Shown: positions 15,200 to 24,410, numbered from the stretch's first letter. The stretch is 64,000 nt of DNA from Ideonella dechloratans (GCF_021049305.1 NZ_CP088081.1:806001-870000), one strand, 5' to 3'. Numbers and translations: made by a program. Notes: generated from the sequence alone by a model not told the origin.

Positions 15200-17101
15200 A
15201 TGAGTTCCGATCCACGATCCTCCTCCGGCGCGCCCGCGGCGCACGGCCCGCTGGGCGCTCTGGTGCTGGGCGCCATCGGTGTCGTCTACGGCGACATCGG
15301 CACCAGCCCGCTCTACACCATGGCCGAGGTGTTCTCGCCGGCCAACGGCGTGCCGCTGACGGCCGAGGCCGTGACCGGCGCGGTGTCCACCCTGTTCTGG
15401 GCCCTGATGTTCGTCGTCACCCTCAAGTACGTGGTGCTGGTGCTGCGGGCCGACAACCGGGGCGAGGGCGGCATCCTGGCCCTGACCGCGCTGGCGGCCC
15501 AGGTGGCCGGCGGCCGGCCGGGGCGGCGTGCGGCCCTGCTGATGCTGGGCGTGTTCGGCGCCACGCTGTTCTACGGCGACAGCGTGATCACCCCCGCCAT
15601 CTCGGTGCTGGGCGCGGTGGAAGGCCTGGCCGTCATCGCTCCCGGGCTGTCCCATGCGGTGCTGCCGCTGTCGCTGGTGGTGCTGGTGGGCCTGTTTGCC
15701 ATGCAGCGCCATGGCACGGCCGCGGTGGGCCGGCTGTTCGGGCCGGTCATCGTGCTGTGGTTCCTGACGCTGGCGGGCACCGGCCTGTGGCAGATCCTGC
15801 GCGAGCCGGCCATCCTGGCCGCGCTCAACCCGCTGCATGCGGCGCGCTTCCTGGTCGAACGCGGCTGGCATGTGTTCGCCGCGCTGGGGGCCATCGTGCT
15901 GGCCCTGACCGGTGCCGAGGCCCTGTACGCCGACATGGGCCACTTCGGCCGCCGCCCCATCCAGCTGGCCTGGACCGGCCTGGTGCTGCCGGCCCTGGCC
16001 CTGAACTACCTGGGCCAGGGCGCCTTGCTGCTTCGCGACCCGGCAGCCCTGGCCAACCCCTTCTTCCACATGTTCCCGCAGGCCTGGCAACCGGCGGCGG
16101 TGGTGCTGGCCACGCTGGCGGCCATCATCGCCTCGCAGGCGGTCATCTCCGGTGCCTTTTCGATGACCCGGCAGTCGATGCTGATGGGCTTTCTGCCGCG
16201 CATGGCGGTGCGCCACACCTCGGCCCGCGAGCAGGGCCAGATCTACCTGCCGCTGGTGAACTGGGCCTTGCTGGTGGGCGTTCTGGCGGCGGTGCTGTCC
16301 TTCCGCAGCTCGGCCGCGCTGGCCGGGGCCTATGGTGTGGCCGTCACGCTGACCATGCTGATCACCACGGTGCTGGCCTATGTGGTGGTGCGCCGGGCCT
16401 GGGGGCTGCCGGCCTGGGTGGTGGGGCCGGCCACGGCCCTGTTCCTGGTGGTGGACGGGGCGCTGTTCGCCGGCTGCGCGATCAAGTTCGTCGACGGCGG
16501 CTGGTTCCCGCTGGCCATGGCCGCGCTGTTCTTCACCCTGATGAGCACCTGGCGCCACGGTCGGGCGCTGGTGCTGGAGGCTATCCGCCGCGACGGCCTG
16601 GAGCTGGCGCCCTTTGTGCAGGAACTGGCCGCCAGCAGCACCCCGCGGGCCAGCCGGGTGGCCGTCTACGCGGTGGCCGACCCGAGCACCGTGCCGCAGG
16701 CCCTGCTGCACAACCTCAAGCACAACCAGGTGCTGCACGAGCGCAACGTCATCCTGAACGTGCGCTTTGCCGACCAGCCCTGGGTGGACCCGGCGCAGCG
16801 CGCCGAGGTGGAGGCACTGGCGCCCGGCTTCTGGCGGGTGCGGCTGCTGTTCGGCTTCATGGAGACGCCGGACGTGCCGCATGCCCTGGCGGCCTGCGCG
16901 GCCCAGGGCCTGGACGTGCCGCTGTTCGACACCAGCTACTTCCTGAGCCGCGAGACGGTGGTGCCCACGCCGGGCGAGGGCATGGTGGCCTGGCGCGAGC
17001 GCCTGTTCGCCGCGATGAGCCGCAATGCCGGCAACGCGGCCGGCTTCTTCCAGCTGCCCGACAACGCGGTGGTGGAGCTGGGCACCCGGGTGCAGATCTG
17101 A
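15200..17101 (+). CDS. kup: Low-affinity potassium transport protein Kup
   Basis: A 633-residue member of the KUP/HAK/KT family: potassium-proton symport across the inner membrane. The N-terminal signature [20 protein letters not shown] is exact. About twelve hydrophobic helices follow to residue 440, with [20 protein letters not shown] and [14 protein letters not shown] in the transport core. The C-terminal third is a soluble domain ending in a typical [17 protein letters not shown]. It follows the KdpDE-like pair by 52 bases on the same strand and carries the shared regulator motif in its promoter. Length and motifs are complete. Confidence 0.96.
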   Translation: MSSDPRSSSGAPAAHGPLGALVLGAIGVVYGDIGTSPLYTMAEVFSPANGVPLTAEAVTGAVSTLFWALMFVVTLKYVVLVLRADNRGEGGILALTALAAQVAGGRPGRRAALLMLGVFGATLFYGDSVITPAISVLGAVEGLAVIAPGLSHAVLPLSLVVLVGLFAMQRHGTAAVGRLFGPVIVLWFLTLAGTGLWQILREPAILAALNPLHAARFLVERGWHVFAALGAIVLALTGAEALYADMGHFGRRPIQLAWTGLVLPALALNYLGQGALLLRDPAALANPFFHMFPQAWQPAAVVLATLAAIIASQAVISGAFSMTRQSMLMGFLPRMAVRHTSAREQGQIYLPLVNWALLVGVLAAVLSFRSSAALAGAYGVAVTLTMLITTVLAYVVVRRAWGLPAWVVGPATALFLVVDGALFAGCAIKFVDGGWFPLAMAALFFTLMSTWRHGRALVLEAIRRDGLELAPFVQELAASSTPRASRVAVYAVADPSTVPQALLHNLKHNQVLHERNVILNVRFADQPWVDPAQRAEVEALAPGFWRVRLLFGFMETPDVPHALAACAAQGLDVPLFDTSYFLSRETVVPTPGEGMVAWRERLFAAMSRNAGNAAGFFQLPDNAVVELGTRVQI

Positions 17102-17111
17102 GCGGGCTGGC

Positions 17112-18098
17112 TCAGGGCACCAGCACCGCCGCGCCCACCAGCTCACCGGCGCGCAGCTGGCGCAGGGCCTCGTTGGCCTGCGTCAGCGGGAAGACGGTGG
17201 TCGTCACCTCCAGCTGCAGGGTACGGGCCGCGGCCAGGAATGCCTCGCCATCGGCCCGGGTGAGGTTGGCCACCGAGCGGATCTGCCGCTCTTCCCACAG
17301 CAGGCGGTAGCGGAAGGCCGGGATCTCGCTCATGTGGATGCCGGCGCAGACCACCGTGCCGCCCTTGCGCAGCTGGGCCAGCGAGATGGGCACCAGCGCG
17401 CCCACCGGGGCGAAGATCAGCGCGGCGTCCAGCGGCTCGGGCGAGGGCTCGTCCGAGCCACCGGCCCAGACGGCGCCGAGCGAGCGGGCCAGGTCCTGCG
17501 CGGCCGTGTCGCCCGGCCGGGTGAAGGCCAGCACGCGGCGGCCCTGCTGGCGGGCCACCTGGGCGATCAGGTGGGCGGCGGCGCCGAAGCCGTACAGGCC
17601 GATCGTCTGCGCATCGCCGGCCATGCACAGTGCACGCCAGCCGATCAGGCCAGCGCACATCAGCGGCGCGGCGTGCACATCGTCCAGCGGCAGGTCCTCC
17701 AGCGAGAAACAGTACTGCGCGTTGGCCACCACATGGGTGGCGAAGCCGCCATCGCGCCCGTAGCCGTTGAAGACCGGCGTGTCGCACAGGTTCTCCTGGC
17801 CGCGTCCGCAGTAAAAGCAATGGCCGCAGGTGCCGCCCAGCCAGGGCACGCCCACCCGCTCGCCGAGTTTCAGGCCGCGTACGCCCGCGCCGAGGGCTTC
17901 GACCGTGCCGACGATCTCGTGGCCGGGCACGATGGGCAGGGGGCCGGGCGGCAGGTCGCCATCGACCACATGCAGGTCGGTGCGGCAGACGGCGCAGGCC
18001 CGCACCGCCAGGCGCACCTCGCCCGGGCCGGGCTCAGGCAGGGGGCGGGTCTGGGGGACCAGGGGCTGGCCGATGGCCGGCAGCGTCATCGCGAGCAT
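17112..18098 (-). CDS. Zinc-dependent alcohol dehydrogenase family protein
   Basis: A 328-residue medium-chain dehydrogenase. The catalytic zinc site is CAVCRTDLHVVDGD with GHEIVGTV; the structural zinc site has four cysteines in CGHCFYCGRGQENLC; the NAD(P) fold has GLYGFGAAAHLIAQVA. Substrate cannot be given; relatives oxidise or reduce simple alcohols and aldehydes (AdhA type). The frame is open to a GTG nine bases upstream, but the ATG at 18098 is preferred because GAGG lies eight bases before it. It is convergent with kup, and mobA lies upstream on the same strand after a gap of about 70 bases. Confidence 0.9.
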   Translation of the reverse strand: MLAMTLPAIGQPLVPQTRPLPEPGPGEVRLAVRACAVCRTDLHVVDGDLPPGPLPIVPGHEIVGTVEALGAGVRGLKLGERVGVPWLGGTCGHCFYCGRGQENLCDTPVFNGYGRDGGFATHVVANAQYCFSLEDLPLDDVHAAPLMCAGLIGWRALCMAGDAQTIGLYGFGAAAHLIAQVARQQGRRVLAFTRPGDTAAQDLARSLGAVWAGGSDEPSPEPLDAALIFAPVGALVPISLAQLRKGGTVVCAGIHMSEIPAFRYRLLWEERQIRSVANLTRADGEAFLAAARTLQLEVTTTVFPLTQANEALRQLRAGELVGAAVLVP

Positions 18099-18171
18099 CG
18101 TGGGCACCTCGGGGCGGGGTGGGGATGCGGACGATTGTGCGACCTCAAGCCAGGCCGCGGGCTGCGCGGCG

Positions 18172-18792
18172 TCAGCCGGCGTGGCGCCGGGCCAGGTCCT
18201 CGGGGGTGTTGACGTTGAGGAAGGCGGCGCCGTCGTCGAAGGCGACCTCCACCGTGCGGTGGCGGCCCAGCCAGTCGCGCACGCGGCGGCCCCCCTGGCC
18301 GAGGTAGGCGGCCAGGTCCGCGCGCAGCGCGGTGCGGGCCATGCAGAAGACCGGGTGGAGCTTGGGGGCCCAGCGGCCGGCCTCGTCCGGCGCCGGGGCC
18401 ACGGCCACCGCCAGGTCGGCCTGCTGTGCGGCTGCGGCGGCGGCCAGGCGGGCCACCAGGTCGGTCGGAAAGTCCGGGCAGTCGCAGGGCACGCTGGCCA
18501 GCCAGGGCGTCTGCGCGTGGGTCATGCCGGTGAGCAGGCCGGCCAGGGGGCCGGGCTGGTCGGGCAGGGTGTCGGGCCACACAGGCACGCCCAGGGCCTG
18601 ATAGTCCGCCAGGTGGCGGTTGGCGCTCAGGGCGGTGGCGCCCACCTGCGGGGCCAGGCGCTGCAGCGCCCGGGCCGCCAGGGCCTGGCCGTGCAGGGTC
18701 AGCAGGCCCTTGTCCTGCCCACCCATGCGCCGCCCCTGGCCGCCGGCCAGCACCAGGCCGGTGATGGCCTCGCGGGCGATCGCATCGGGCAC
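18172..18792 (-). CDS. mobA: Molybdenum cofactor guanylyltransferase MobA
   Basis: MobA attaches GMP to Mo-molybdopterin, giving the bis-MGD cofactor of DMSO-reductase-type enzymes such as the oxidoreductase encoded at 60545-62593. The 206 residues begin VPDAIAREAITGLVLAGG and contain the nucleotide-binding signature LAGGQGRRMGGQDKGL. DTLPDQPGPLAG and VPCDCPDFP (metal site) follow. A GTG start at 18792 gives the normal length; the frame is open much further upstream but that part overlaps apbC and looks non-coding. It lies ten bases after the apbC stop and is probably cotranscribed. Confidence 0.94.
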   Translation of the reverse strand: MPDAIAREAITGLVLAGGQGRRMGGQDKGLLTLHGQALAARALQRLAPQVGATALSANRHLADYQALGVPVWPDTLPDQPGPLAGLLTGMTHAQTPWLASVPCDCPDFPTDLVARLAAAAAAQQADLAVAVAPAPDEAGRWAPKLHPVFCMARTALRADLAAYLGQGGRRVRDWLGRHRTVEVAFDDGAAFLNVNTPEDLARRHAG

Positions 18793-18802
18793 GGACGCTC
18801 GC

Positions 18803-19897
18803 TCAGGTGTTCTTCGAGACGGTGATGGTGGGGAACTTGGACGAGAAGTCCTTGGCCCGCTGTGCCACCTTGACCGCCACCTGGCGGGCCACGCTCTTGT
18901 AGAGGCCAGCGATCTCGCCGTCGGGCTGGGCCACCACGGTGGGGTTCCCGGCATCGGCCTGCTCACGGATGGACAGGTTCAGCGGCAGGGCGCCCAGGTA
19001 GTCCACGCCGTACTCGGCGGCCATCTTCTTGCCGCCCTCGGCGCCGAAGATGTGCTCGGTGTGGCCGCAGTTCGGGCAGCAGTAGACGGCCATGTTCTCG
19101 ACGATGCCCAGGATGGGCACGCCCACCTTCTCGAACATCTTCAGGCCCTTCTTGGCGTCCAGCAGCGCGATGTCCTGCGGCGTGGTGACGATGACCGCGC
19201 CGGTGATGGGCACGCGCTGGCTCAGGGTCAGCTGGATGTCGCCGGTGCCCGGGGGCATGTCCACCAGCAGGTAGTCCAGATCCTTCCAGTTCGTCTGGCG
19301 CAGCAGTTGGTCCAGGGCCTGGGTGGCCATGGGGCCGCGCCAGATCATGGCTTCGTCCGGCGCGACCAGGAAGCCGATGGAGTTGACCTGCACGCCGTGG
19401 TTCTGCAGCGGCTCCATGCTCTGTCCGTCCAGCGTCTCGGGGCGCTGGCCCGACAGGCCCATCATCATCGGTTGGCTGGGGCCGTAGATGTCGGCGTCCA
19501 GGATGCCGACGCGGGCGCCTTCGGCCGCCAGGGCCAGGGCCAGGTTGACGGTGGTGGTGCTCTTGCCCACGCCGCCCTTGCCGGAGGCCACGGCGATGAT
19601 GTTCTTCACGCCGGGCAGCAGGGCCACGCCGCGCTGCACCTGGTGCGGGGTGATCTCGCTGCGGATGTCGATCTCGACCGGGCCGGTGAGGCCGGCCTGG
19701 CGCAGGGCGCCGGTCAGTTGGCGGCGCAGGCTGGCGTGCAGGCTGCGGGCCGGGTAGCCCAGCACCAGTTGGAAACTGGCGCCTTCGCCGCCCAGGCGCA
19801 GGTTCTTGAGCTGCCGGGTGCTGACGAAGTCCTTGCCGGTCAACGGGTCGATGACGGCTTGCAGGGCTTGGAGGACGGCGGGTTCGGTCAGGGCCAT
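18803..19897 (-). CDS. apbC: Iron-sulfur cluster carrier protein ApbC/Mrp
   Basis: A 364-residue MRP/NBP35 P-loop ATPase. The N-terminal ~95 residues form a MIP18 (DUF59) domain. Then come the deviant Walker A SGKGGVGKSTTTVNLALAL, Walker B-like VDMPPGTGDIQL and the cluster-binding CPNCGH motif near the C terminus. It binds and transfers [4Fe-4S] clusters to apoproteins in the cytoplasm. It is the first gene of an apbC-mobA pair. Its help could matter to the many Fe-S and Mo enzymes implied by this window, but that is general inference. Confidence 0.96.
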   Translation of the reverse strand: MALTEPAVLQALQAVIDPLTGKDFVSTRQLKNLRLGGEGASFQLVLGYPARSLHASLRRQLTGALRQAGLTGPVEIDIRSEITPHQVQRGVALLPGVKNIIAVASGKGGVGKSTTTVNLALALAAEGARVGILDADIYGPSQPMMMGLSGQRPETLDGQSMEPLQNHGVQVNSIGFLVAPDEAMIWRGPMATQALDQLLRQTNWKDLDYLLVDMPPGTGDIQLTLSQRVPITGAVIVTTPQDIALLDAKKGLKMFEKVGVPILGIVENMAVYCCPNCGHTEHIFGAEGGKKMAAEYGVDYLGALPLNLSIREQADAGNPTVVAQPDGEIAGLYKSVARQVAVKVAQRAKDFSSKFPTITVSKNT

Positions 19898-19965
19898 GGC
19901 GTCGGGTGCGCAGCGGTGTGGGTCAAACAGGACGCCAGTCTAGCGAGCCGCGGACACCCGAGTGC

Positions 19966-19990
19966 CCGGCGGGGCCGAAGCCCCTGCCGG
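19966..19990 (-). terminator. Hairpin after ilvA
   Basis: On the reverse strand CCGGCAGGGGC, TTCG tetraloop, GCCCCGCCGG form a stable stem with one bulged A. It lies about 25 bases after the ilvA stop. No U tract follows, so it may end transcription only with Rho, or protect the 3' end. Confidence 0.4.
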
Positions 19991-20012
19991 TACCGTGCCG
20001 GTGCCGTGGTGC

Positions 20013-21599
20013 TCAGCGCAGGAACAGGCGGTAGATCGGGTTGTCCGTCTCGTCCACGCAGGGGTAGGCCAGGCCGTCCAGGAAGGCCTTGAAGGCCTTC
20101 TTGTCCGACTTGGGCACCTGCAGGCCCACCAGGATGCGGCCGTAGTCGGCGCCCTGGTTGCGGTAGTGGAACAGGCTGATGTTCCAGTCCGGGCTCATGG
20201 CCGAGAGGAAGCGCATCAGCGCGCCCGGGCGCTCGGGGAACTCGAAGCGGTAGATGCGCTCGTCCTCGGCCAGGTCGCTGCGGCCGCCGACCATGTGGCG
20301 CACATGCTCCTTGGCCAGCTCGTCGTCGGTGAGGTTGACGGTGGCAAAGCCGTGGCGCTGGAAGCTGCGGGCGATCTTGTCGGCCTCGTCGGGTTTGCTG
20401 ATCGAGACGCCGACGAAGACATGCGCCTGCCGGGTGTCGGAGATGCGGTAGTTGAACTCGGTGACGCTGCGCGAGCCGACCAGTTCGCAGAAGCGGCGGA
20501 AGCTGCCACGCTCCTCGGGGATGGTGACGGCGAACAGGGCTTCGCGCTGCTCGCCGTACTCGGCCCGCTCGGCGACGAAGCGCAGGCGGTCGAAGTTCAT
20601 GTTGGCGCCACAGGCGATGGCCACGAAGGTCTGGCCCTTGCACTTGTGGGTGGCCGCGTACTGCTTGAGGCCGGCCACGCCCAGGGCGCCGGCGGGTTCG
20701 ACCACGCTGCGCGTGTCCTGGAAGATGTCCTTCATCGCCGCACAGAGCTCGTCGGTGGTGACGCGCACATAGTCGTCCACCAGCTCGCGGGCCAGGCGGA
20801 AGGTCTCCTCGCCCACCAGCTTGACGGCGGTGCCGTCGGAGAACAGACCCACGTCGCCCAGCGTCACGCGCCGGCCGGCCTCGACCGAGCGCGCCATTGC
20901 GTCGGAGTCGACGGTCTGCACGCCGATGACCTTGATCTCCGGGCGAACGGCCTTGATGTAGGCGGCCACGCCCGAGATGAGGCCGCCGCCGCCGATGGCG
21001 ACGAAGACCGCGTCGATCGGGCCTTCGTGCTGGCGCAGGATCTCCATCGCGATGGTGCCCTGGCCGGCGATGACGTCCGGGTCGTCGAAGGGGTGGACGA
21101 AGGTCAGACCCTGCTCTTGCTGCAGCTCGACGGCGCGGGCGTAGGCGTCGGAGTAGCTTTCTCCGGCCAGCACCACCTCGCCGCCCAGCGCGCCGACGGC
21201 GTCGATCTTGAGCTTGGGCGTGGTGGTGGGCATCACGATGACCGCGCGGCAGCCCATGCGCTTGGCGCTCAGTGCCACGCCCTGGGCATGGTTGCCGGCC
21301 GAGGCGCAGATCACGCCGCGCTTCAACTGCTCGGGCGTGAGGTGGGCCATCTTGTTGTAGGCGCCGCGCAGCTTGAAGCTGAACACGGGTTGCAGGTCCT
21401 CGCGCTTGAGCAGCACCTGGTTGCCCAGGCGTCGGCTCAGGGTGCGGGCGGCGTCCAGCGGCGATTCGATCGCCACGTCATAGACCTTGGCGGTCAGAAT
21501 TCGGCGGAGGTAGTCGATGCGGCTGGGCGCGGGGCTGCGGGACGGGGTTGCTTTCTGGGGCGCGCGCGAGGTGCGGCGCGCCGGGGTGGCGCCAGCCAT
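20013..21599 (-). CDS. ilvA: Threonine ammonia-lyase, biosynthetic (threonine deaminase)
   Basis: Converts threonine to 2-oxobutanoate and ammonia, the first committed step to isoleucine. The 528-residue protein has the PLP lysine Lys76 in PVFSFKLRGAYNKM, the phosphate-binding glycine loop GGGGLISG, and SAGNHAQGVALSA. Two C-terminal ACT-like regulatory domains (from about residue 345) bind isoleucine and valine, which marks the biosynthetic, feedback-controlled type. The frame stays open far upstream; the ATG at 21599 is chosen because GGAGA lies five bases before it. An N-terminal Ala/Pro/Arg-rich tail of about 25 residues precedes the conserved part. A leader with a terminator lies upstream. 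Confidence 0.96.
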   Translation of the reverse strand: MAGATPARRTSRAPQKATPSRSPAPSRIDYLRRILTAKVYDVAIESPLDAARTLSRRLGNQVLLKREDLQPVFSFKLRGAYNKMAHLTPEQLKRGVICASAGNHAQGVALSAKRMGCRAVIVMPTTTPKLKIDAVGALGGEVVLAGESYSDAYARAVELQQEQGLTFVHPFDDPDVIAGQGTIAMEILRQHEGPIDAVFVAIGGGGLISGVAAYIKAVRPEIKVIGVQTVDSDAMARSVEAGRRVTLGDVGLFSDGTAVKLVGEETFRLARELVDDYVRVTTDELCAAMKDIFQDTRSVVEPAGALGVAGLKQYAATHKCKGQTFVAIACGANMNFDRLRFVAERAEYGEQREALFAVTIPEERGSFRRFCELVGSRSVTEFNYRISDTRQAHVFVGVSISKPDEADKIARSFQRHGFATVNLTDDELAKEHVRHMVGGRSDLAEDERIYRFEFPERPGALMRFLSAMSPDWNISLFHYRNQGADYGRILVGLQVPKSDKKAFKAFLDGLAYPCVDETDNPIYRLFLR

Positions 21600-21697
21600 G
21601 GGACTCTCCTGGATGCGGGGGACGAAGGGTGTCGCATCGCCCGGCGTCATCAGGCGGTGCCAGAGGACCGCATGGTATGTCGGCCGGAACCGCCCAG

Positions 21698-21728
21698 AAA
21701 AAAGCCCGGAGCCGCGAAGCTCCGGGCT
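21698..21728 (-). terminator. Intrinsic terminator in the ilvA leader (probable attenuator)
   Basis: On the reverse strand AGCCCGGAGC, loop TTCGCG, GCTCCGGGCT, then six T: a ten-pair stem followed by a U tract. It lies about 100 bases before the ilvA start, with no reverse-strand gene immediately upstream, so it would act inside the ilvA 5' leader. The gene-free stretch 21600-21946 holds this terminator, two smaller inverted repeats and a possible promoter. Confidence 0.7.
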
Positions 21729-21800
21729 GAATCCACCAATGGAGGAGGTGGAGGAGACAACCGGGGCATTGATCGATAAACCATCAATGCGATGGCAATC

Positions 21801-21830
21801 AGTGTACACCCGCAGGATGTTGCGCCGCAA
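21801..21830 (-). promoter_or_regulatory. Possible ilvA promoter
   Basis: On the reverse strand TTGCGG (21830-21825), 18 bases, TACACT (21806-21801) fit a sigma-70 promoter with four matches in each box. The transcript would start near 21794 and contain a CATTGAT/ATCAATG hairpin (21767-21789), then TCCACC/GGTGGA, then the terminator. No leader peptide rich in Ile codons is evident. Confidence 0.4.
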
Positions 21831-21946
21831 TGACGGCGTGTGTTTTCCCGGATACGACATGTGACGCAGTTCCGGGCTGTCCGGGTTGCCGATAATCGCC
21901 GGCCCGGGGCCCTCTGCTGGCCCCGCACCGAACACGAGGAACGACG

Positions 21947-22372
21947 ATGGAGTGCACGATCCACTGGGAGCCGGATGCCGGCATGGCGATGTTGGCGGTG
22001 ACGGGCAGCGGTCACACCCTGGTGATGGACGGGGCGCCCGAGGGTGGTGGCCGCAACCTGGCGCCACGTCCGATGGAAACACTGCTGGCCGGCGCCGGCG
22101 GCTGCACCGCCTATGACGTGGTGCTGATCCTCAAGCGGGGCCGCCACGACGTGCGGGACTGCAGCGTCCAGCTCAAGGCCGAACGGGCCGAGACCGACCC
22201 CAAGGTCTTCACCAAGCTGCATCTGCACTTCGTGGTGACGGGCAAGGGCCTGCCGCAGGCGGCGGTGGAGCGCGCGGTGGCGCTGTCGCACGAGAAGTAT
22301 TGCTCGGCCACCGCGATGCTGGGGCGTACCGCGGAGATCACCGCCAGCGTCGAGGTGAAAGAGGCGGTCTGA
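21947..22372 (+). CDS. OsmC family protein
   Basis: A 141-residue OsmC/Ohr-fold protein. The two reactive cysteines of the family are present: one in AGAGGCTAYDV and one in HEKYCSATAML. These reduce organic hydroperoxides in characterised members, but this YhfA-like subgroup is less well studied. The start is preceded by GAGGA. It diverges from ilvA and is convergent with coq7, with 13 bases between the stops. It is cytoplasmic with no signal sequence. Substrate unknown. Confidence 0.92.
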   Translation: MECTIHWEPDAGMAMLAVTGSGHTLVMDGAPEGGGRNLAPRPMETLLAGAGGCTAYDVVLILKRGRHDVRDCSVQLKAERAETDPKVFTKLHLHFVVTGKGLPQAAVERAVALSHEKYCSATAMLGRTAEITASVEVKEAV

Positions 22373-22385
22373 GCCGCCTGCCGGC

Positions 22386-23015
22386 TCAGATGTGGTGCGC
22401 GGTGGAGGTCATGATCTTGGCCGCCAGGCGCATGGCCTGACGCACGGGCCAGGGCAGTTCATGACCGCCGGCGGCCTGGGCGGACTCGGCGTGCCGGACC
22501 TCGTCGTCCTTCATCTGGGCGACGATGGCCCGCGAGGCGGTGTCTTCCTCCGGCAGGCGTGACAGGTGCTCGGCCAGGTGGGCCTCCACCTGGCGCTCGG
22601 TTTCGATCACGAAACCGAGGCTCCAGCGGTCGCCGGCCCGGGCCGCCAGACTGCCCAGGGCAAAGGCCCCGGCGTACCAGAGCGGATTGAGCCAGCTGCG
22701 GTGCGCGCCCAACTCGTCCAGGCGGCGCGCCGTCCAGGCCAGATGATCGACCTCGTCCTGGGCGGCCTGCCGCAGATGGTCCCGCTGTCCGGCGTTCCGG
22801 GTACCCAGCGCCTGGGCCTCGTAGAGGGCCTGGGCGCAGACCTCACCCACATGGTTGACCCGCATCAGCGCGCCCGAGACCTGCCGGGCCTCGGCGGTGA
22901 GCGGCGCGTCGGGCAGCCCGCGCGCCGGGCTGGCCCGGCGCGCCTGCGAACCGCCCGAAACTGTGCGCAACATGTTGTCTGCTGCACTGATCCAGTCGTC
23001 TATCGTCAGTTTCAT
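22386..23015 (-). CDS. coq7: 2-polyprenyl-3-methyl-6-methoxy-1,4-benzoquinone monooxygenase Coq7
   Basis: Di-iron hydroxylase of ubiquinone synthesis: adds the last ring hydroxyl. The 209-residue protein shows carboxylate-histidine motifs with EVCAQALY, EVDHLAW, ETERQVEAHL and DDEVRHAESA, the set that holds two irons in Coq7/CatA proteins. The hydrophobic middle (LNPLWYAGAFALGSLAA) lets it sit on the membrane. Start at MKLTIDDW (23015) fits family members; a further ATG 27 bases upstream is possible but neither has a strong ribosome site. It implies ubiquinone and aerobic respiration. Confidence 0.95.
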   Translation of the reverse strand: MKLTIDDWISAADNMLRTVSGGSQARRASPARGLPDAPLTAEARQVSGALMRVNHVGEVCAQALYEAQALGTRNAGQRDHLRQAAQDEVDHLAWTARRLDELGAHRSWLNPLWYAGAFALGSLAARAGDRWSLGFVIETERQVEAHLAEHLSRLPEEDTASRAIVAQMKDDEVRHAESAQAAGGHELPWPVRQAMRLAAKIMTSTAHHI

Positions 23016-23349
23016 TGGACGATATGCCCTCTTCCTGTTCATGGAGAAACAAACAATCTAGGGGATGGGACTGGTAGTTCTACGTATTCCTGCGGTAGCA
23101 TTATGACAATCTTGCTACAGGCCGGTCCCGTTGTGTTCCGGCAACGCTGGCTGCCCATTTCCGCTGAAAGACTTTGCCAGAGTCCATCGTGCTCTGGTGC
23201 AATGGCGTCAGCTTCCGCAATGGGACGTCCCACCGCAGAAGATCGTCGTTTCTCCCATCGGGCCTTTCTGGTGGTGCAGCTGAGGCGGTCTGCGGTTTGA
23301 TGACGACGCCGGTGGAATCTCTCGTTCTCACACACTGGAGATAGTTGCA
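23016..23349. other. Gene-free stretch between coq7 and the porin gene
   Basis: It must hold the two divergent promoters. I see no convincing sigma-70 boxes, no small gene with a ribosome site and no repeat shared with other places. One small hairpin, CCAGAG / CTCTGG, lies near 23173-23193. The ribosome site GGAGA precedes the porin start by nine bases. Nothing else can be named. Confidence 0.5.
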
Positions 23350-24342
23350 ATGAAAAAATCCCTCCTCGCTCTGGCCGTTCTGGGCGCTTTCGCTGGTGCT
23401 GCTTCCGCCCAGTCGTCCGTGACGCTGTACGGCAAGGTCGACCTGGCCTTCTCGAAGGCCACCGGCACGAAGGACAAGCAGATCGCTGACAACAACGCCA
23501 GCCGCATCGGCCTGAAGGGCTCGGAAGATCTGGGCAACGGTCTGTCCGCCTTCTTCAAGCTGGAAAGCCAGCTGGCTGCCGATATGGGCACCACCACCGT
23601 CGCCAAGGATGGTTCCAGCACTTTCTGGAACCGTTGGTCGTCGGTGGGCCTGGCTCACAGCAAGTACGGCTCGCTGCAACTGGGTCACATGGAAAACGGC
23701 GCTTGGGACACCCAGACCGCCTTCGATCCGTGGGGTGGCGACACCGTGGCCCAGCTGCGTGACGTCGGCGCGACCCTGTACAACGACGCGACCGGCAAGG
23801 TGACCGCCAACCGTCGTCTGGACAACTCGGTCCGCTACGACCTGTCGATGAACGGCTTCAAGCTGGCCGCCAGCTACGCCGAGAAGCTGGGTGGCAAGAG
23901 CAACCCCTTCGCCATCGGTGGCAACTACACGATGGGCCCCCTGATGGTCGGTCTGGCCTACGAGAAGATCGCCAAGGCGACCACTGGTCAATCGGATGAC
24001 CGCATCGTCTCCGGCGGCGCTTCTTACGACTTCGGCGTGGCCAAGCTGATGGCCAGCTACTCCGATGGTCGCACTGTCGCCGACGACAAGGTCAAGGGCT
24101 TCATCGTGGGCGCCACCGCCCCGTACGGCGCCTTCAAGTTCAAGGTTGGTTACTCCCAATCGAAGACCGAGCTGGCTGCTGGCGGCAACGGCACCTTCAA
24201 GAAGGCTGCCGTGGGTGGCGAGTACAACCTGTCCAAGCGCACCAAGCTGTACGCCGACTACGCTCACATCAGCGGCGATCTGACCACCGCTCAGGACGAC
24301 AACAAGAACGCCTACGACTTCGGTCTGTCGCACGCTTTCTGA
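23350..24342 (+). CDS. Gram-negative trimeric porin
   Basis: A 330-residue outer-membrane porin of the Burkholderiales type (Omp32/OpcP family). The signal peptide MKKSLLALAVLGAFAGAASA is cut before QSSVTLYGKVDLAF, the first beta strand. ADNNASRIGLKGSEDLGNGL is the family signature, and the chain ends in YDFGLSHAF with the terminal Phe needed for outer-membrane insertion. Codon use is strongly biased to one codon per residue (CTG, GGC, AAG, ACC), as in highly expressed genes. An intrinsic terminator follows. Pore selectivity cannot be told. Confidence 0.95.
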   Translation: MKKSLLALAVLGAFAGAASAQSSVTLYGKVDLAFSKATGTKDKQIADNNASRIGLKGSEDLGNGLSAFFKLESQLAADMGTTTVAKDGSSTFWNRWSSVGLAHSKYGSLQLGHMENGAWDTQTAFDPWGGDTVAQLRDVGATLYNDATGKVTANRRLDNSVRYDLSMNGFKLAASYAEKLGGKSNPFAIGGNYTMGPLMVGLAYEKIAKATTGQSDDRIVSGGASYDFGVAKLMASYSDGRTVADDKVKGFIVGATAPYGAFKFKVGYSQSKTELAAGGNGTFKKAAVGGEYNLSKRTKLYADYAHISGDLTTAQDDNKNAYDFGLSHAF

Positions 24343-24385
24343 TCGAGAGGCTCGCGCAAGCGAGCTTGCTCAGGTCGATGCCTGC

Positions 24386-24410
24386 AAAGCCACCCTCGGG
24401 TGGCTTTTTT
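24386..24410 (+). terminator. Intrinsic terminator of the porin gene
   Basis: AGCCACCC, TC, GGGTGGCT with six T at the end (24405-24410). It lies 43 bases after the porin stop. The A run on the other side means it can also act on the reverse strand, where lptM ends at 24410. Confidence 0.85.

Noticed and set aside
20013..22082. ilvA with a 160-codon N-terminal extension
   Set aside because: The extension would read through the terminator hairpin and the start region of the OsmC gene; the ATG at 21599 has a ribosome site and fits the family.
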